Assembly (NCBI GenBank): GCA_029237695.1
Contig: CM055267.1
Span: 12,241,043 to 12,305,042 of the forward strand
DNA length: 64,000 bases
Direction: 5' to 3'
DNA from: Conchocele bisecta
Taxonomy: Eukaryota; Mollusca; Bivalvia; Lucinida; Thyasiridae
In this document: positions 19,015 to 31,499 of the stretch, piece after piece
How the letters are laid out: the number at the start of each line of letters is the position of its first letter
How positions within the stretch are numbered: the first letter of the stretch is position 1
Position numbers and translations under genes: made by a program
Notes under the pieces: model-generated
Seen by the model: only the letters and a program-made list of their open reading frames with translations
The model's database searches: none
What the model was told of the DNA's origin: nothing

Positions 19015-20116
19015 GGCTGCTTTGCCCTGCATGTCACTATGTCTTGGATGTAAGAACTGAGTACCAACATAATAATTTGCAATGCATACATTGTATAGCC
19101 ACAGCTAACATCTAGAAGCTTGTATATGGAAACCACATAAACTGGTTTTAGTGTGCTGAATTGTGCATTTTAAGTTGACGGTTAAAATGACCTTGACCTT
19201 TGAAGTTGGCGAGGTTAATTCAATTTTATTTACCACCCGAAAGTCACCAAAATCTATATCACGTAACAGTAGGTGGCATAGCTCTGCAGTCGTGTAAAAT
19301 TATTCGTACTACAGAAACTTGTATAAACATGTAGACTTATTTTATTTACAGTCTAGCTTGACCTTCACTATGACTCACTATGACCTCAACCACTGAAGCT
19401 CATGAACAGAAGGTGATTTTATTGTATATGCATTAAACTGGTATACATCTATATCTCTATAGATTCAAAAAGTGTCTTAAATATCTATAAAATCACATAT
19501 GTATTGAAGAAGATCAACAAAATCAATAAAATTGCCGTCTTTTTCAGTTTTACCTTGACCTATTTGTTTCACTGTAAATGGTTGTAAATCCATGTTATTT
19601 ACTTCCATATCCAAATGACTGTCATGGTCGACAATTAGAGTGCTTTAGTTGGTGACATGGATGCACATATATACGCATTTCAGAGTTTGTATTTTTTTAT
19701 GGCGGCCATCTTGGATTTATCCATATGATATCATTCCTGGTAATATTTTGTTTGGCCACCCGTCTGAAAAGTTTTAATTTGTTCTAATAAACATGTGTGC
19801 AAAATTTGGCAGACTCTTCCAAAAGTGCCCTTCTCAAACACATATCGGCCCCACTATATCAAAAATTCAAACCCACACAAATATAAAAATACACAGTAAT
19901 GGATAATTTTGCTCTGAATGTTCTGTTGGCCACTTTCGATTTTAACAACTATACATTCCATTTTCGAAATAAATACGCATGCTGTCGCGCGGGCATCAGT
20001 CACGAAAATAACAAATAATAATTATTATGTGAAGAAATCTGCATAGGAATCTGCGAACATAAAATTTGAAAGACACTTACAAAAATAAATCAGTACTGGC
20101 AGTAAATGCATAGACA

Positions 20117-20415
20117 GTGTCGAGACGGGTGGCCCGCACAATAACTACACGCCTAATCTTCTCGGTGTGTAGGGGTGGGGAGGGGGGCTGTGGCGGCAGT
20201 GGGCAGCCGAGGGAGTGGGGGTCAGCGCAGCATTTCCCCATATACCTGCTACCTGCTAGTACGGGGTACATGTACATTAGCCCGTCCGTCAGTCATATTG
20301 GCCACACAGGAAAACGTTCCTCCCGCTTTCTGAGATGTAAATTTAATTCCGAGAGTCAGGAATGGACAGTCGATTTTTAATTTGTTTAAAAATCCCCAGG
20401 GGTGTCCGCAGGGGC
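20117..20415 (+). repeat. R1 repeat, copy 1, middle part, preceded by an E3-like TIR fragment
   Basis: Positions about 20190-20415 are the reverse complement of 30771-30548, including GGGGTACATGTACATTAGCC. At 20117-20160 the string GAGACGGGTGGCC and what follows resemble the left E3 TIR in direct orientation, suggesting a leftover of a related element. Confidence 0.6.
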
Positions 20416-20448
20416 GGCGGAAGTGTGGGGGTGGAGGGCCCTGGCCTA

Positions 20449-20536
20449 CAGAATTATTGAGGGGGCAGTCCCCCCCCCCCACCCCCCCCCCCCCCTCCCA
20501 TCACAATTGGGGGGCTGGCCCCCTCAATAATTCTGT
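20449..20536. repeat. Inverted repeat with poly-C core
   Basis: CAGAATTATTGAGGGGGC (from 20449) and GCCCCCTCAATAATTCTG (to 20536) form an 18-bp inverted repeat around long C runs. Similar GC-rich TIR fragments mark hAT-like MITEs in animals; no target duplication was identified. Confidence 0.55.
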
Positions 20537-20737
20537 AATAAAGCACATTTTCTTATCCTCAAACTTGCTGAGAATGCAGGAAATGGCGTTTCACGCCTCT
20601 TAGATTATTTCTAAGCCTAGCAACATCGGGCCCTTTAGGCCCTCAAGACTGCGCCACGAGAATGCAGGGAATTGCATTTCACGCCTTTTATATTTCAAAA
20701 ATTTACCGGGGAGCATGTGTAAAGCCCGGGGTACCGC

Positions 20738-22526
20738 CTGAAGGGGAGATAGAGAAAAAGACTAAATTAGTGGAATCTAGTTTTGTACGCTTGAAACTTT
20801 AATGGCTGCTGGGAGGAACACCCATACTAAGTCATAGCAAAGCAATACTGAGTGTATACTGCATTAAAACAATAGAACCCTGGCCACTGATAAACAGTAA
20901 ATCAACTGTTGTCTAGAAATACCTTTACCGTCTCCCTAGAAATATCAACTGCATAATCAGACACGTTTCTTAGAATCAGCTCATGGAGACGATTCTAATG
21001 AACGGTTGTAGATGATGAACAGGCCAACACGGTTCAGCTGTTTATCAGTAGCACTAAACCAAAGCTACAACCTGTAGCATCTCTAAATTCAAAACTATAT
21101 AATACTGTGTATGCTGATCAACACATTCTTACTCAGGACTTGGATACTATGATTGTGTCAGCACATGGGGCGCCGGCTGCAAACATATATACAATTCGTT
21201 TACATGTGACCACTGTAGGCTTTGTCACCGTTATGATCCTTCAGACAGGAATACAACTGCAAGGTTATATTGACTGGCTGGCAAACAGTGTAGTCCCCGA
21301 TCGGACTGTGCAAATACACAGGCTGATCTGAGGCTACACTGATAACCACACATCAAAAATTCAGTTTTCTCAGCCGGAGTCCCACAAGCAATATAAAATG
21401 GAAAATAAAATGGAAAAAGTGATACGACAATGCGAGACGTGTCATTATGAACACTATTCACATGTCATGAATTTAAATGGAACCGAACACTGGTGTATGG
21501 TCTTACTTTGTGTACAACCAGCCCAGTACCATTATTATATGACAATAACCACTACTTAAAACATGGGCGATGTCTATCTAACAAAATCGGAAACAGAATA
21601 GACACAGATCAGACTGCACAACTGAACAGTATAGATACTGACAGTGGTAATTTTCCACACACAACATGGTGAACATTGCAGATCCTGATCAGACCACGCG
21701 GTTGCGCGGCTGATCTGGATCTCCACTGGTCTCCACCTTCCAACATATAATCACATCACGGTTCATAGTATAAATGCTTAATAACCAGTGATCTGGATTC
21801 ATAATTATTACAAGCAATGAGCATGTACTGAGCCTCGTGCTCAGAAGAAAGAAACCTGAGTAGAGGAAATCTTGTAAATAACTGTTCGACTCGGACTGAC
21901 CCATCATATTTTGCTTACAATCCCGACACTTCAACCCCAAATACAACTTCAAAGTGTTTCTCAGCATGAAAATGAATGGGGTTTAACGTACCAGCCAAAC
22001 CCATTATTATATACAGACGGACATTGAGTTTGACTGAAAATTAAGGATTGTTCAACAGTGATATTCTATACAGATCATTAGTTGAATTCAGTCTTTCATA
22101 TCACATACTGGTGAAAAACCCCAAGGTTAGAACTTAGTATTAACCAGCTTTACCATACACATATCCAGCAATAAGTATGCTGAAGAAATGAGTTTGCTAG
22201 TACTTAATTTGTAAGCATGAGCATAATATGTTGAAATACATGTACAAAGTCTCACAAGGGTACTGACAAAATGCCTGAGTCTCTCAGTTCATCACAATAC
22301 CCCACCCACTGAATGTCACATGTTAAACGCATGCAGTCAAACTTTGACTGCATTAAAAAGAACACATAGCAAGAAATAATGGCCAAACACTTTTTGGTTT
22401 GATAGATGGAATGGAAATATAGAGGTTGGCTAAATGACAAGTTATTACCTAAAGGGGAGATAGAGAAAAAGACTAAATTAGTGGGATCTAGTTGTGTACT
22501 TTAATGGCTGCTGGGACGAACACACG
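20738..22526. repeat. ~80-bp direct repeat pair (GGGGAGATAGAGAAAAAGAC type)
   Basis: The segment at about 20738-20822 and the one at 22449-22526 share GGGGAGATAGAGAAAAAGAC, the following TAAATTAGTGG and ATCTAG, and an AATGGCTGCTGGGA stretch. They are 1.7 kb apart in direct orientation. The interval has no recognised gene, and the pair may be LTR or leader fragments of the nearby gypsy-type remnant. Confidence 0.55.
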
Positions 22527-22550
22527 TTCTGCCCCAGCAACGTACCTACA

Positions 22551-24733
22551 TACGTACCTTGCCTCCTTCGGCCCACTTATTAGACGACTACACTCTCCCC
22601 TACCCCCCCCCCCCCCCCATAAGCAAGTGTCGTCCACGACACTTAAACCTCACTTAATACCTACCTGTGTCCCAATTGGTTTCAAGAGGTAAATCCTATT
22701 CCGCATTCATGAGCGGAGTCAGAGGTATTTACCATGAGTTGGTTTCCACTGAGATAATAATAAACTTCAGGGCTGGCCAAGCCCATAGTCATCCGTCTAC
22801 ATACCGACGGCAACGGCACCTCAACATGGTGAATTCTTTGATTACGGACTTTTAGGTATAGGTGATCATTACCTTGTATACATCGAGCCTTGTCCCCAAC
22901 TTACACTTACATTGGGACCGTACCTCCCGATTATACTCTGTTGATCCATTATCACCTACCTTCTGTTGAAAAGAAGTCGACACAGACTAGTATTACGGTT
23001 GACTAGTCTACACTTAGCTGAATACTTACGGCCTAGTGCACATCCCCTGCGGACTGACCATCTGCTCCTCTAAATGAGACTGATTTGGTAATACATGTAC
23101 TGTCTTTTGCATGTTAACCCACGCATAGGCGACAGGTTCCCTTACCTTGTCATATGTTAGTATTGCTGGTGGGTTTCGTCGACGTGGAGGACGACGACTG
23201 TCGGATGATCCTTTTGAAGATGGCTCACGCTCTCTGATGGTTCGGAGTCCGACGATTCATGATCGACTGGGTTGGGTGTAGAGTCTGCCAAGTCATTTTG
23301 TGGAACAAATGGATCAGCGTCCGGGTTTAAACTGCCACGACTACTTACCCTCTGAGCAATGAAGTTCTCCTCATCGGATAAGCTTGAAGACATACTTACC
23401 ACGGCCGGATTAACTGTCTTCCTCCTTTGACGACAACGTTTGGGTACAGTTTGACCCACCTTCTCCATTGTGAGGTCATTACACTGTAGCAGCAAATTCC
23501 TGTGCAGGACTCGTTGCCTTCCATTACCCAGCTCAGGCCTTACCTCATATACTGGTACATTGTCACTAATCCTCTTCACCACAACATGGATTGCATCCTT
23601 CCAATGGGAGCGTAACTTACCCGGGCCTCCCCTTTCCCGTAGGTTCCTCACCAACACTCGGTCACTAGGCTCTACAGCCACACTCCGTACCCTCTAGTCA
23701 TAATATTACGTACCTTGTTTGCCTTGCCACGAGGCATTCCGACTCGCAATCTGATAAGCATTTTGCATACATACCTTCCATTGATTAACATAATCTGGTC
23801 CTTGCGGTCCGTCATCTGGTTCCCTTGAGAACAGCAAGTCTATTGGGAATCTCCGCTTTCTACCGAACAACAAGTAGTGTGGAAGGTAACCCGTTGCGTC
23901 ATTCCGGGTACAATTGTAGCCATGGGTCATTTTCTGCACATGGCTCTTCCAATCTGATTTGAACTCTCTCGGTAAGGTCTTCAACATGCCAAGTAGGGTG
24001 CGGTTTAAACGTTCCACCCGGCCATTTCCCTATGGATGGTACGGCGTGGTCCGAGATGGTTGCACTCCACAAAGCTTCTGCAGGTGATGGAAGAAAGAGT
24101 TATTGAATTCTCAGCCTTGGTCATGGTGGAGTTTTTCTGGGTACCCGAACTGGAGGACGAAATTGTTGAATATTTGTTCAGCAGCTGTCTTCCCGGACTT
24201 GTTGATGGTTGGGTAAAGTGATCAACCACAACCAGGATATACTCATAGCCTCCCTTACTCTTCTCCAGGTGTAGACAATCTATTGATACCATCTCAAATG
24301 GGTAAGTTGTTTCAATAGGGACTAGAGGAGCCCGTGTCTGGTAGTTTGGACGTTTATCCTTCAAGCATGAGCACACCCTTGTCACATAATGGTCTATTTG
24401 CGGACTCATGTGTGGCCAATAAAATCGCTCTCGTGCCAGGCAAAGTACTCTGTCCGTCGTACCCAGGTGACCCATCATGTTGTGTAATTCTTCAAGCACC
24501 AGTGGCTTAAACTGTTCGGGCAATACAAGCTGTTTCCGTAGAACCCCTCCTGGTAGTTGTGTGTGCCTGTGATGAAGTTTGTTCTGCACCCTCAACTTAG
24601 GCCATTCACGTATCAGGGCCAACACCTCATGTGGTTCTTCTTTCCGTTCTTCTGGTGTTGGTCTCCGGTCTTCAGATAAATAAAAATAAATACGTACCTT
24701 ACCTCCTTCGGCCCACTTCTTAGACGACTACAC
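22551..24733. repeat. 43-bp direct repeats flanking the gypsy remnant
   Basis: 22551-22593 and 24691-24733 are nearly identical; they begin TACGTACCTT and end TAGACGACTACAC. They bracket the integrase remnant and may be LTR fragments or the product of a rearrangement. Confidence 0.6.
23157..24625 (-). pseudogene. Broken Ty3/gypsy-type retrotransposon integrase
   Basis: Three minus-strand frames follow each other: 24005-24625, 23706-24017 and 23157-23681. The first has a zinc-binding HHCC-type region (H-NMMGHLG-T, RFYWP, C-C spacing) and the start of the integrase core with the first catalytic Asp (MVSIDCLHLE, then ILVVVDHFT). Further core is visible in another frame with in-frame stops. The second frame begins 'ERLNRTLLGMLKTLP', the usual post-core helix. 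The third is the basic C-terminal region and tail. No reverse transcriptase or gag lies to the right, so the element is 5'-truncated as well as frameshifted. It sits within the receptor intron. Confidence 0.8.
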
Positions 24734-25085
24734 ATGACGACACATTTATATGAATCTATTATGGCGATGGTGGCAAATTACGAAGCCGCAGGTCGGCTAA
24801 TTATAGATTTAAAATCGATAGTGGTGCGTTTGTTTTGTTCACTACATGTACATATCATGGTTTTATTCTGTTCACTGTTTGCTAGTATACATAACTTGTA
24901 GATAAATTTATATAATACAGTTTACAGCAAGCACCGTCAATGAGTTTATGAACACTCATTTCTACTGTAGGCTGTTGGGTTGCATTGTACAAACGTCGCC
25001 GTTTCAATAACGTCATTTTCTCGATGATGTTACGTTTTTGTCCGTGCTTGATTCACATGGTGCTACAAAAAGTGAGATAAAACGA
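24734..25085 (+). repeat. R1 repeat, copy 1, end part (inverted relative to 29915-30290)
   Basis: Reverse complement of 29915-30290 over about 350 bases with small indels (shared: GGCGATGGTGGCAAATTACG, ACATGTACATATCAT, AACGTCGCCGTTTCAATAAC). Homology stops near GTGAGATAAAAC in both. Confidence 0.75.
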
Positions 25086-25660
25086 AAATGTTGTCATTAA
25101 TTTCCCATGATCTTAGCGTGTCAATGTATTGTTGCTGTAGTCGAGTACACATTGTACGTTCTTACCGTTTTACTTGAATCCCAAACCGAATATAGTGTTG
25201 TTGGGCCTTTGCTAGTAAAGGTTTGTTTCAACAGTTTTATCTATATACTGACTTCTCATAATTATGTCAAAGCACGTGAAAATGCACTTTTATCAGAGAT
25301 TTTGCAATCAAAGTTCATAATCGTAGAATCGCTTTGAAACAAATAGAAAACAATGAACTCTCATATACTGAAGACTCATTCCAGGAAAATAATCACTCCA
25401 TGATCTATGAGACACTATAGAAAAACCTGGCACATATACAACTTGGGGGCGGAATAGAAATATAAATATTGAGCAGCTGTGTCAATACATAATAACACTC
25501 AATTACCATGACGGAAATTTTCTAACATAAGCTAACACAACGTCTTATTCGCGAATATTTAATTATCTACCAGCAGATACATGCCATTTCTAAAACTGAC
25601 CGTGTAGCAACATCACCTCAGTTTGTTTGAACATGTATACATATATCTGTACAAACCTAC

Positions 25661-25786
25661 CCTGATTGCAGTGATGATGCTCCACATAACATGGCCGTCA
25701 TACGAGAGTCGGAGACGAGTTGCAGATGAAGTCAGGTCTTTCACCGCCTCACTTGGATTTAACAACAGCAATTTCGGCGTCCACAC
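25661..25786 (-). CDS. Cys-loop receptor (nicotinic-like) exon: loop between strands, 42 codons
   Basis: A 126-base minus-strand exon with acceptor ttcattgtag before 25786 and a strong donor GTAGGT after 25661; both boundaries are phase 0. It encodes VWTPKLLLLNPSE..., the part of the ligand-binding domain that normally follows 'P.DK', and ends DGHVMWSIITAIR, the strand leading to the Cys loop. It joins the exon at 26805-27122 upstream and the Cys-loop exon at 12356-13045 downstream without missing sequence. Together they show one gene on the minus strand with a 12.6-kb intron. No stops or shifts within this exon. Confidence 0.82.
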
Positions 25787-26085
25787 CTACAATGAACACG
25801 GGGGAGGTTCGATTGGCTCGTACAAACCCCTCCTTTTTGGAGTCAGCAGGATTTTGTTTACCATATAAATGAGGTCCGTGATAACCATTTTCAGTGTATG
25901 AATGAGCAGACATTATATTAGTCAAAAGCATAGTAAGACGTCGCCAAAGTATTGCAATATATGTCAATTTTCAGAAATAGTCTTCTTAAATTGACCCAAA
26001 ACTCTTTGCCCATGTGGAGTCCAAACATACCCGAATGCAGCATTTGGCTTCTAGAAATAAAACAAAAAACACCGAGGCTGTGAAA

Positions 26086-26400
26086 CTACTGAAATATGTT
26101 AGGGGTCCATGTGGCAACCATTGAACCCTTTACATATTTCGGCAGCTTCACAGCTGAAATTCGAACTCCATTTTCAAAAATGCTGATGACGCCCATGAGA
26201 GATGTTGCCAAACTGCACGTACAGGAATCATGGGCGGTTATATAATTCATGTTTTCTGGACAGTCGGCGAGTGTAGTAAATGCCGAAGAAAAAGCATAGT
26301 TCTTGAAATTGTACGATAATAAGTGGAAACTTGTACATATTATAGCCAGGAGACATACTGAAATCAAATGACAATACAATGTATAATGGCAAGGGATCAA
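26086..26400 (-). other. Open frame of unknown origin in the receptor intron
   Basis: A 104-codon minus-strand frame with a hydrophobic start and Cys-containing middle (TAHDSCTCSLATSLMG). No splice sites or family motif were recognised. It may be chance or an exon of a degraded gene. Confidence 0.15.
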
Positions 26401-26804
26401 ATAATAGAAGGTACAAGGAGCAAAGCTGAGTGGGTACTAAATTCCAGTCGCCACTTTCGACAAGTTAGTAACGCACATGGGACTACATCAGAAATACAAT
26501 ATATTCGAATTGTTGTGATTTATAATATGTTATATTGGTGAGGTATCCCTAACGAACTGTTAAGACACTAATTAAGGAAGTTGCCTCGACGTGAAAAAAA
26601 TATCTACCTTCAAATGTAATCGCTTACAGTGAGATATGTAAGCGAATTCAGCTTCATTAAAATATAGCTCAGTGACAAGAGAATAAATAGAGATATACGT
26701 TGTCTATATTTTCATATTGAAATGAAACATGTGTCGCTTGTACTTTTCACAAATTAAAAATGATCCTAATAAACTTAAAAGTGAGTACATGTAGTTTAAA
26801 AAAC

Positions 26805-27122
26805 CTTATCTGAAGGGACGGCGACTGATAGCTTCCCGCCCATCGACGCTTTCGGGTCCCAGGTGGAGTGACCTTCAGCTAACCAGTCCAACTTCATGGA
26901 GATGACGATGCGTAGCTCTCCGGAAATCTCATCGAATCACACCAGTGACACGAGATTGCTGGTGACGGTCAGGTTGAGAGCTTGTGTTAAGTCACGTTTT
27001 GGTATGATGTGCGTGTCTACACGGAACAGCGCTGCGTCCACCGTGTTCTTGAAGTCTTCCCGTGTCATTGTCCAGGATGTCACATTAAGCTCGTCGACGT
27101 CACCGCCCACAGCATATTTCAG
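26805..27122 (-). pseudogene. Cys-loop receptor (nicotinic-like) N-terminal ligand-binding exon with an in-frame TGA
   Basis: A 318-base minus-strand exon follows an acceptor-like aattag at 27128-27123 and ends before a weak donor (GTTTTT) at 26804. It encodes the N-terminal helix and first strands (REDFKNTVDAALF), a region resembling the usual 'L.L..LVS.DE..G.L' pattern, then LDWLAEGHSTWDPKA and PSDK, which continues in phase into the next exon. A TGA at 26939-26937 falls between SLV and FDE, where receptors have a sense codon. With the downstream frameshift this suggests a pseudogene or assembly errors. A signal-peptide exon further upstream was not found. Confidence 0.75.
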
Positions 27123-29063
27123 CTAATTAAAATGTTCAAACCTTTGTAACTTTTTAAATATTTGTTATTTTGCATGCGGTTTTCAGCATTTATTTCATAT
27201 TATCAAATTGTATTATTTACAAATACATTCACATTAGCCATTAGCTCGTGGAGTAATATGAATAGTTTCATAATTCCAAATACCGCTGTTTGTTCGTAAG
27301 TTATATATAAGTACGAAAACTGTCGTTAAGTGTACATGCAGTAAAATATTTGTACATTCTGTCTATGGCATATATATAATAATCACTATATGAATAAGTG
27401 CATTGTTTTCCTTCCCAAAACGTCGTGTCGTCGCGCATTGGCGTTAGAGAAAGTATGCAATGTTTGTGCTATTTATCGGTACTGGTAGCGGTCAGTACAT
27501 GTAGATTCCATAATAATAACCGCTATGGGAACAGATAATATCTCTGTCCATTAATGATCACATCTACAAACTTAAATAATAATGAACACATGTACAGACA
27601 GTTTACTTGCAGCTCCGATATAATTGTTAACATTGAGCCCGCGGGCGATGATGGTGGACTCTACATGAGACAATTCATGTGATGTTGTACATAAGAAGAT
27701 GTGCGTTCAGCACGCTCAGTAGCATAGACCATGATATAGCTAGCTGGTCAAATAGGCATACTACGTTACATAATGTTGGCGCCCAACGAGGGACTGCCAC
27801 TTTCAAATAGCTCGGCCTTCGATAAGTTAGTAACGGCTGGAAAAAATGTTTCCACGGAAATTGACATTCGCAACATAACGGCACATAACGGATAATTAAT
27901 AATTTAGTTTTATTCAATATATGAACAACAAATACATAAGTGTAACGTGAAAACAGAACCTGCTTATATAACTTTTAAGTATTGTGACGTATGTTCATTT
28001 AAAATTTCTGTGCACCCCCGTGTTATTATAAAATACAAGTTAGTGCTCTAATTGATGAACATTTACTACAAGAGTGTCTACTTTGACCTTAGACGAGGCT
28101 TAGACGATTGAAGATTGCAGACGAAAATAAAACAATATTACGGCTCAATATTTACACTGTCCCTACATTCATAATAGAAACGTCCATTCAACGTATTGCA
28201 TTTATATCCCAGTATATTACATTAGCCCCGTGTTACGTCACGCGACGTTGTTGATTCGTTAAATGTACATGCCCACTCAGAAGGCACAAACTGTTCTTTA
28301 TAGGAATTAAATAAGTGTATAATTGTGTCACTATTCCACCAGTTCTAAAAATTACGAGTGCCCACAATACAGATATAATCATTTAGTAATATTTATTTCA
28401 CTGATAGTGACTCGCGGTGGTATCAGGCTATTTTCATATGCAAATGAGGCATGATATTTTTTATTTATTTATACCAATTAAATGCGACACCTGAAATGTT
28501 ATAAAGTATGATCATTGCATATCAAAAAATAAATACATAGATTAAATAATAATGTCCGTTAACATTTTAAGGAAACACGGTTATCGCCCCTGATATCAGT
28601 GTGGACATTTACGTCTGCTATAAAATGTATAATAATGCCAATAAATACGTGGGTTAATGGTGAATTAATGTTTATGTTGCCAGAAAATGTCTCATATGAT
28701 GTCTCTGATATAAATAATATGTTGTGCCTACTGAGTGGGCATGTACCTTTAAAGTTTGTTTGACGTCATTAATATACATGACGTTCATCGTCGTTGTGAA
28801 GAACGTCACGCTATGACCGACAACGTTATTGTAAAGGCCGTGGTAAATCACAGTTACTAATCACATTCAATAATCTCATTAAATTCAGCTTAGGTCAGTT
28901 ATACAAACATCCATGCTCCCCAGACAACATTAGGACACAGAATTGGGTAATTATCCAGGTTGCTGGCAGTCCTGCCACACACCAGAGATAACATCAGTAT
29001 CATGACATGACACATGTAGCCGGGTTACACATCACAATAGCTCCCGACTATCCTGTGCCCACT
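27123..29063. other. AT-rich host DNA without recognised genes
   Basis: About 1.9 kb between the receptor exon and the MITE at 29064. No coding frame with splice signals or known domains was seen. A signal-peptide exon of the receptor could be here but could not be identified. Confidence 0.4.
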
Positions 29064-29238
29064 CAGGCCCGTAGCCAGAGGGGGTCGGAGCGGTCGGACG
29101 ACCCCCCTCCCCCGCCCAGCCTCGAGGTCCACTTTTTTAGCCTCAAGGTCCACTTTTTTAGACCCCTCTAGATACCTCAGGCCCATTGGGCCTTCGAAAC
29201 GACCCCCCCCCCTTCAAAAAGGTCTGGCTACGGGCCTG
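29064..29238. mobile_element. 175-bp MITE with CAGGCCCGTAGCCAGA ends
   Basis: CAGGCCCGTAGCCAGA at the left and its near-complement TCTGGCTACGGGCCTG at the right bound 175 bases with an inner tandem 'GGTCCACTTTTTTAG' duplication and C runs. CCACT precedes (29059-29063) and follows (29239-29243), a 5-base or longer target duplication. The TIR type is common in animal non-autonomous hAT-like elements. Confidence 0.7.
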
Positions 29239-29914
29239 CCACTGTATGTAATTCTTGGTGTGACACTATCAGTGGCATGTTGTGGCATGCATCTGACCAG
29301 TTCTTATCATATCGCGTAGCGGAAATGAGATGCAAATGCTGTCCGTCCGTCTGTCCGTCAATGTTCCACCAGGTATACTTGTGGATCAATTCGTGCGTAC
29401 AAAAGGTAATTGTGCAACAGTTTGTCTTGTGCACATGCAGACTATTTACAGGTGCACAAGTAAGTGGGTTTACAAGTATACCGCAGTGTGTACGTCCGTC
29501 CGTATGTCTGTCCGTCACGTTTTCGATTCGTCTATATCTTCTGTACATGTTCATTATCATCCATATGTTCATTCCTTACCCCACCCATGCTCTCCCATGT
29601 CCAAGGTCAAGATCAAATAACTTATAAATTACGTCCAGTCGATGCGTGCGCGTTTCTCCATTCTCCTATAACTTGTTAGATCTACGACCACTTGGCTTGA
29701 AACTTCATGTTCATGTTTATTATCATCCACATACCCATTCCCCACCACACTCATGCTCTCCGCATGCCCAATGTCAATGTCAAATAACATATGGGCCGCG
29801 CTCTGTGAAAACCGGCCTTAATGACAAAATTTTCGATTTGCATTTTTTTACATTTTCTGATGCGGACATCTTTAAAAACAATATTCTGAAAAGAAAATGC
29901 ATTTACGTTTAATA

Positions 29915-31357
29915 GTTTTGTTTTATCTCACTTGTTGTAGCACCATGTGAATCACGCACGAAAAAAAACGTAACGTCATCGAGAAAATGACGTTATTGAA
30001 ACGGCGACGTTTGTACAATGAAACTCAACAGCATACAGTAGAAATGAGTGTTCATAGACGCATTGACTGTGCTTGCTGTAAACTGTATTTGCTGATAAGT
30101 TACACTAAATGTATCTACAAGTGTTAGTATGTATACTATCAAACATTCATCAGAATAAAACTATGATATGTACATGTAGTGAACAAAACAAACGCACAAC
30201 TATCGATTTTAAATCTATAATTAGCCGACCTGTGGCTTCGTAATTTGCCACCATCGCCATAATATATTCATATACGTGTGTCGTCAGAAAGATACATTGT
30301 AATTATTTCAGAATTGACGTCATTTACAGTTAATTGTGACGTCATTTATTGATTTAGACAATACGTCCCCAAAGACCAAAAAACTAAACGGCATTCCTGG
30401 TGTTGAAAATTGTAAATTACATGCACATCGTATCGGTGATTGAAACAAATCATTTTATTTCTGTAGAAAAGAATGACCAGAATTTGGATAGGCCTATGGC
30501 TGCACATATCAATGACTTCAGCGCCCGATGGGGTCTAGAGGGTAGTCGGACACCCCGGGCATTTTTAAAGAAAATAAAAATCGAATGTCCATTCCCCGAC
30601 TCTCGGAATTAAATTTACATCTCAGAAAGCGGGAAGAACATTTTCCTGTATAGCCAATATGACTGACGGACGGGCTAATGTACATGTACCCCGTACTAGC
30701 AGGTAGCAGGTCTATGGGGAAATGCTGCGCTCTGACCCCCACTCCCTCGACTGGCCACCACCGCCACTGCCGGGAAAATGTGGAGATGTTTGTATAATTG
30801 TAACATGTCCCGATAAAAATACCGGCAGTATATTAAATAATTAATTTTAAAATGAAATGTGCAAACACCCCTAAAATTTGGCGATTAAAGATATTTTTGC
30901 TCTAAAATGCGCCATAACGCAGAAAAATGGAGTGAAAGTCTCAAACATATTCCGGAGGGCATACTGCCTAACCCACCTAGCAGTCTCCTCAGCTCCGCTT
31001 GGTCGACGAACAAACGGTGCTAGTTCGATAATATAGTAAACTATTTCAATTAAGAAGTCCCGCCCCCCCCCCCCCCACCCTAACCTGAAATCCTGGATCC
31101 GCCCCTGAAAAGCACCGTGACATACGTACATGTATTTTGCATAACTGCACACTATAACACAGTCAGTGATGTACACACTAAATTTGTCCCGATCACAACA
31201 TTTATTTTGTTGAAATGACACTCCACACCCTGCGACTATTGTTCGAAGCGGCTCATTTGAATTTAGACGCGTTTAATGTGTGCATTTGCGTTTGCTTTGT
31301 ATTATTTACACGCCTCGGACTAGAACGGCCATTTGATAACAAACAAAGCACGCAGAC
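29915..31357 (-). repeat. R1 repeat, copy 2, first part
   Basis: 29915-30290, 30548-30771 and 30772-31357 match, in reverse, three separated pieces of copy 1 (24.73-25.09, 20.19-20.42 and 14.73-14.97 kb). 30880-31230 contains extra sequence with a poly-C run and a 'GGATCCGCCCCTG' MITE-like end. The last nine bases (CACGCAGAC, 31349-31357) are the left target duplication of E1. Confidence 0.65.
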
Positions 31358-31499
31358 ATCGGTGTGAAGTTAGCAGTGAGCAGTAAGTAGCAGTGAGTAA
31401 GCGGCAGTGAGCAATGAGGTGTGTTTCACTGCTAGCAGTAAGCAGCAGTGGGCAGTGAGGCAGTAAACGGCAGTGAGCAGTTATATGCGTCAGGCAATA

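Larger units (their letters stand above)
14975..19835 (+). mobile_element. TIR-bearing element E3 carrying a large unknown gene
   Basis: The left segment 14998-15130 and the right segment 19690-19830 are imperfect reverse complements (both contain GGAAGAGTCTGCCAAA, AGACGGGTGGCC and AATCCAAGATGGCCGCC), giving TIRs of about 140 bases or more. The R1 copy on the right (about 30771) lacks everything between roughly 14.97 and 20.19 kb, so this block is an insertion. Its exact ends are uncertain because about 350 further bases follow the right TIR. The block contains the gene at 16565-19014, a 168-bp tandem repeat and a GACG microsatellite. Its TIR shares the ATCCAAGATGGCCGCC core with E2. No known transposase motif is seen. 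Confidence 0.6.

Noticed and set aside
29277..29912. Overlapping plus-strand frames with Cys/His-rich peptides
   Set aside because: They lie over a dispersed repeat with GTCC runs; no consistent domain.
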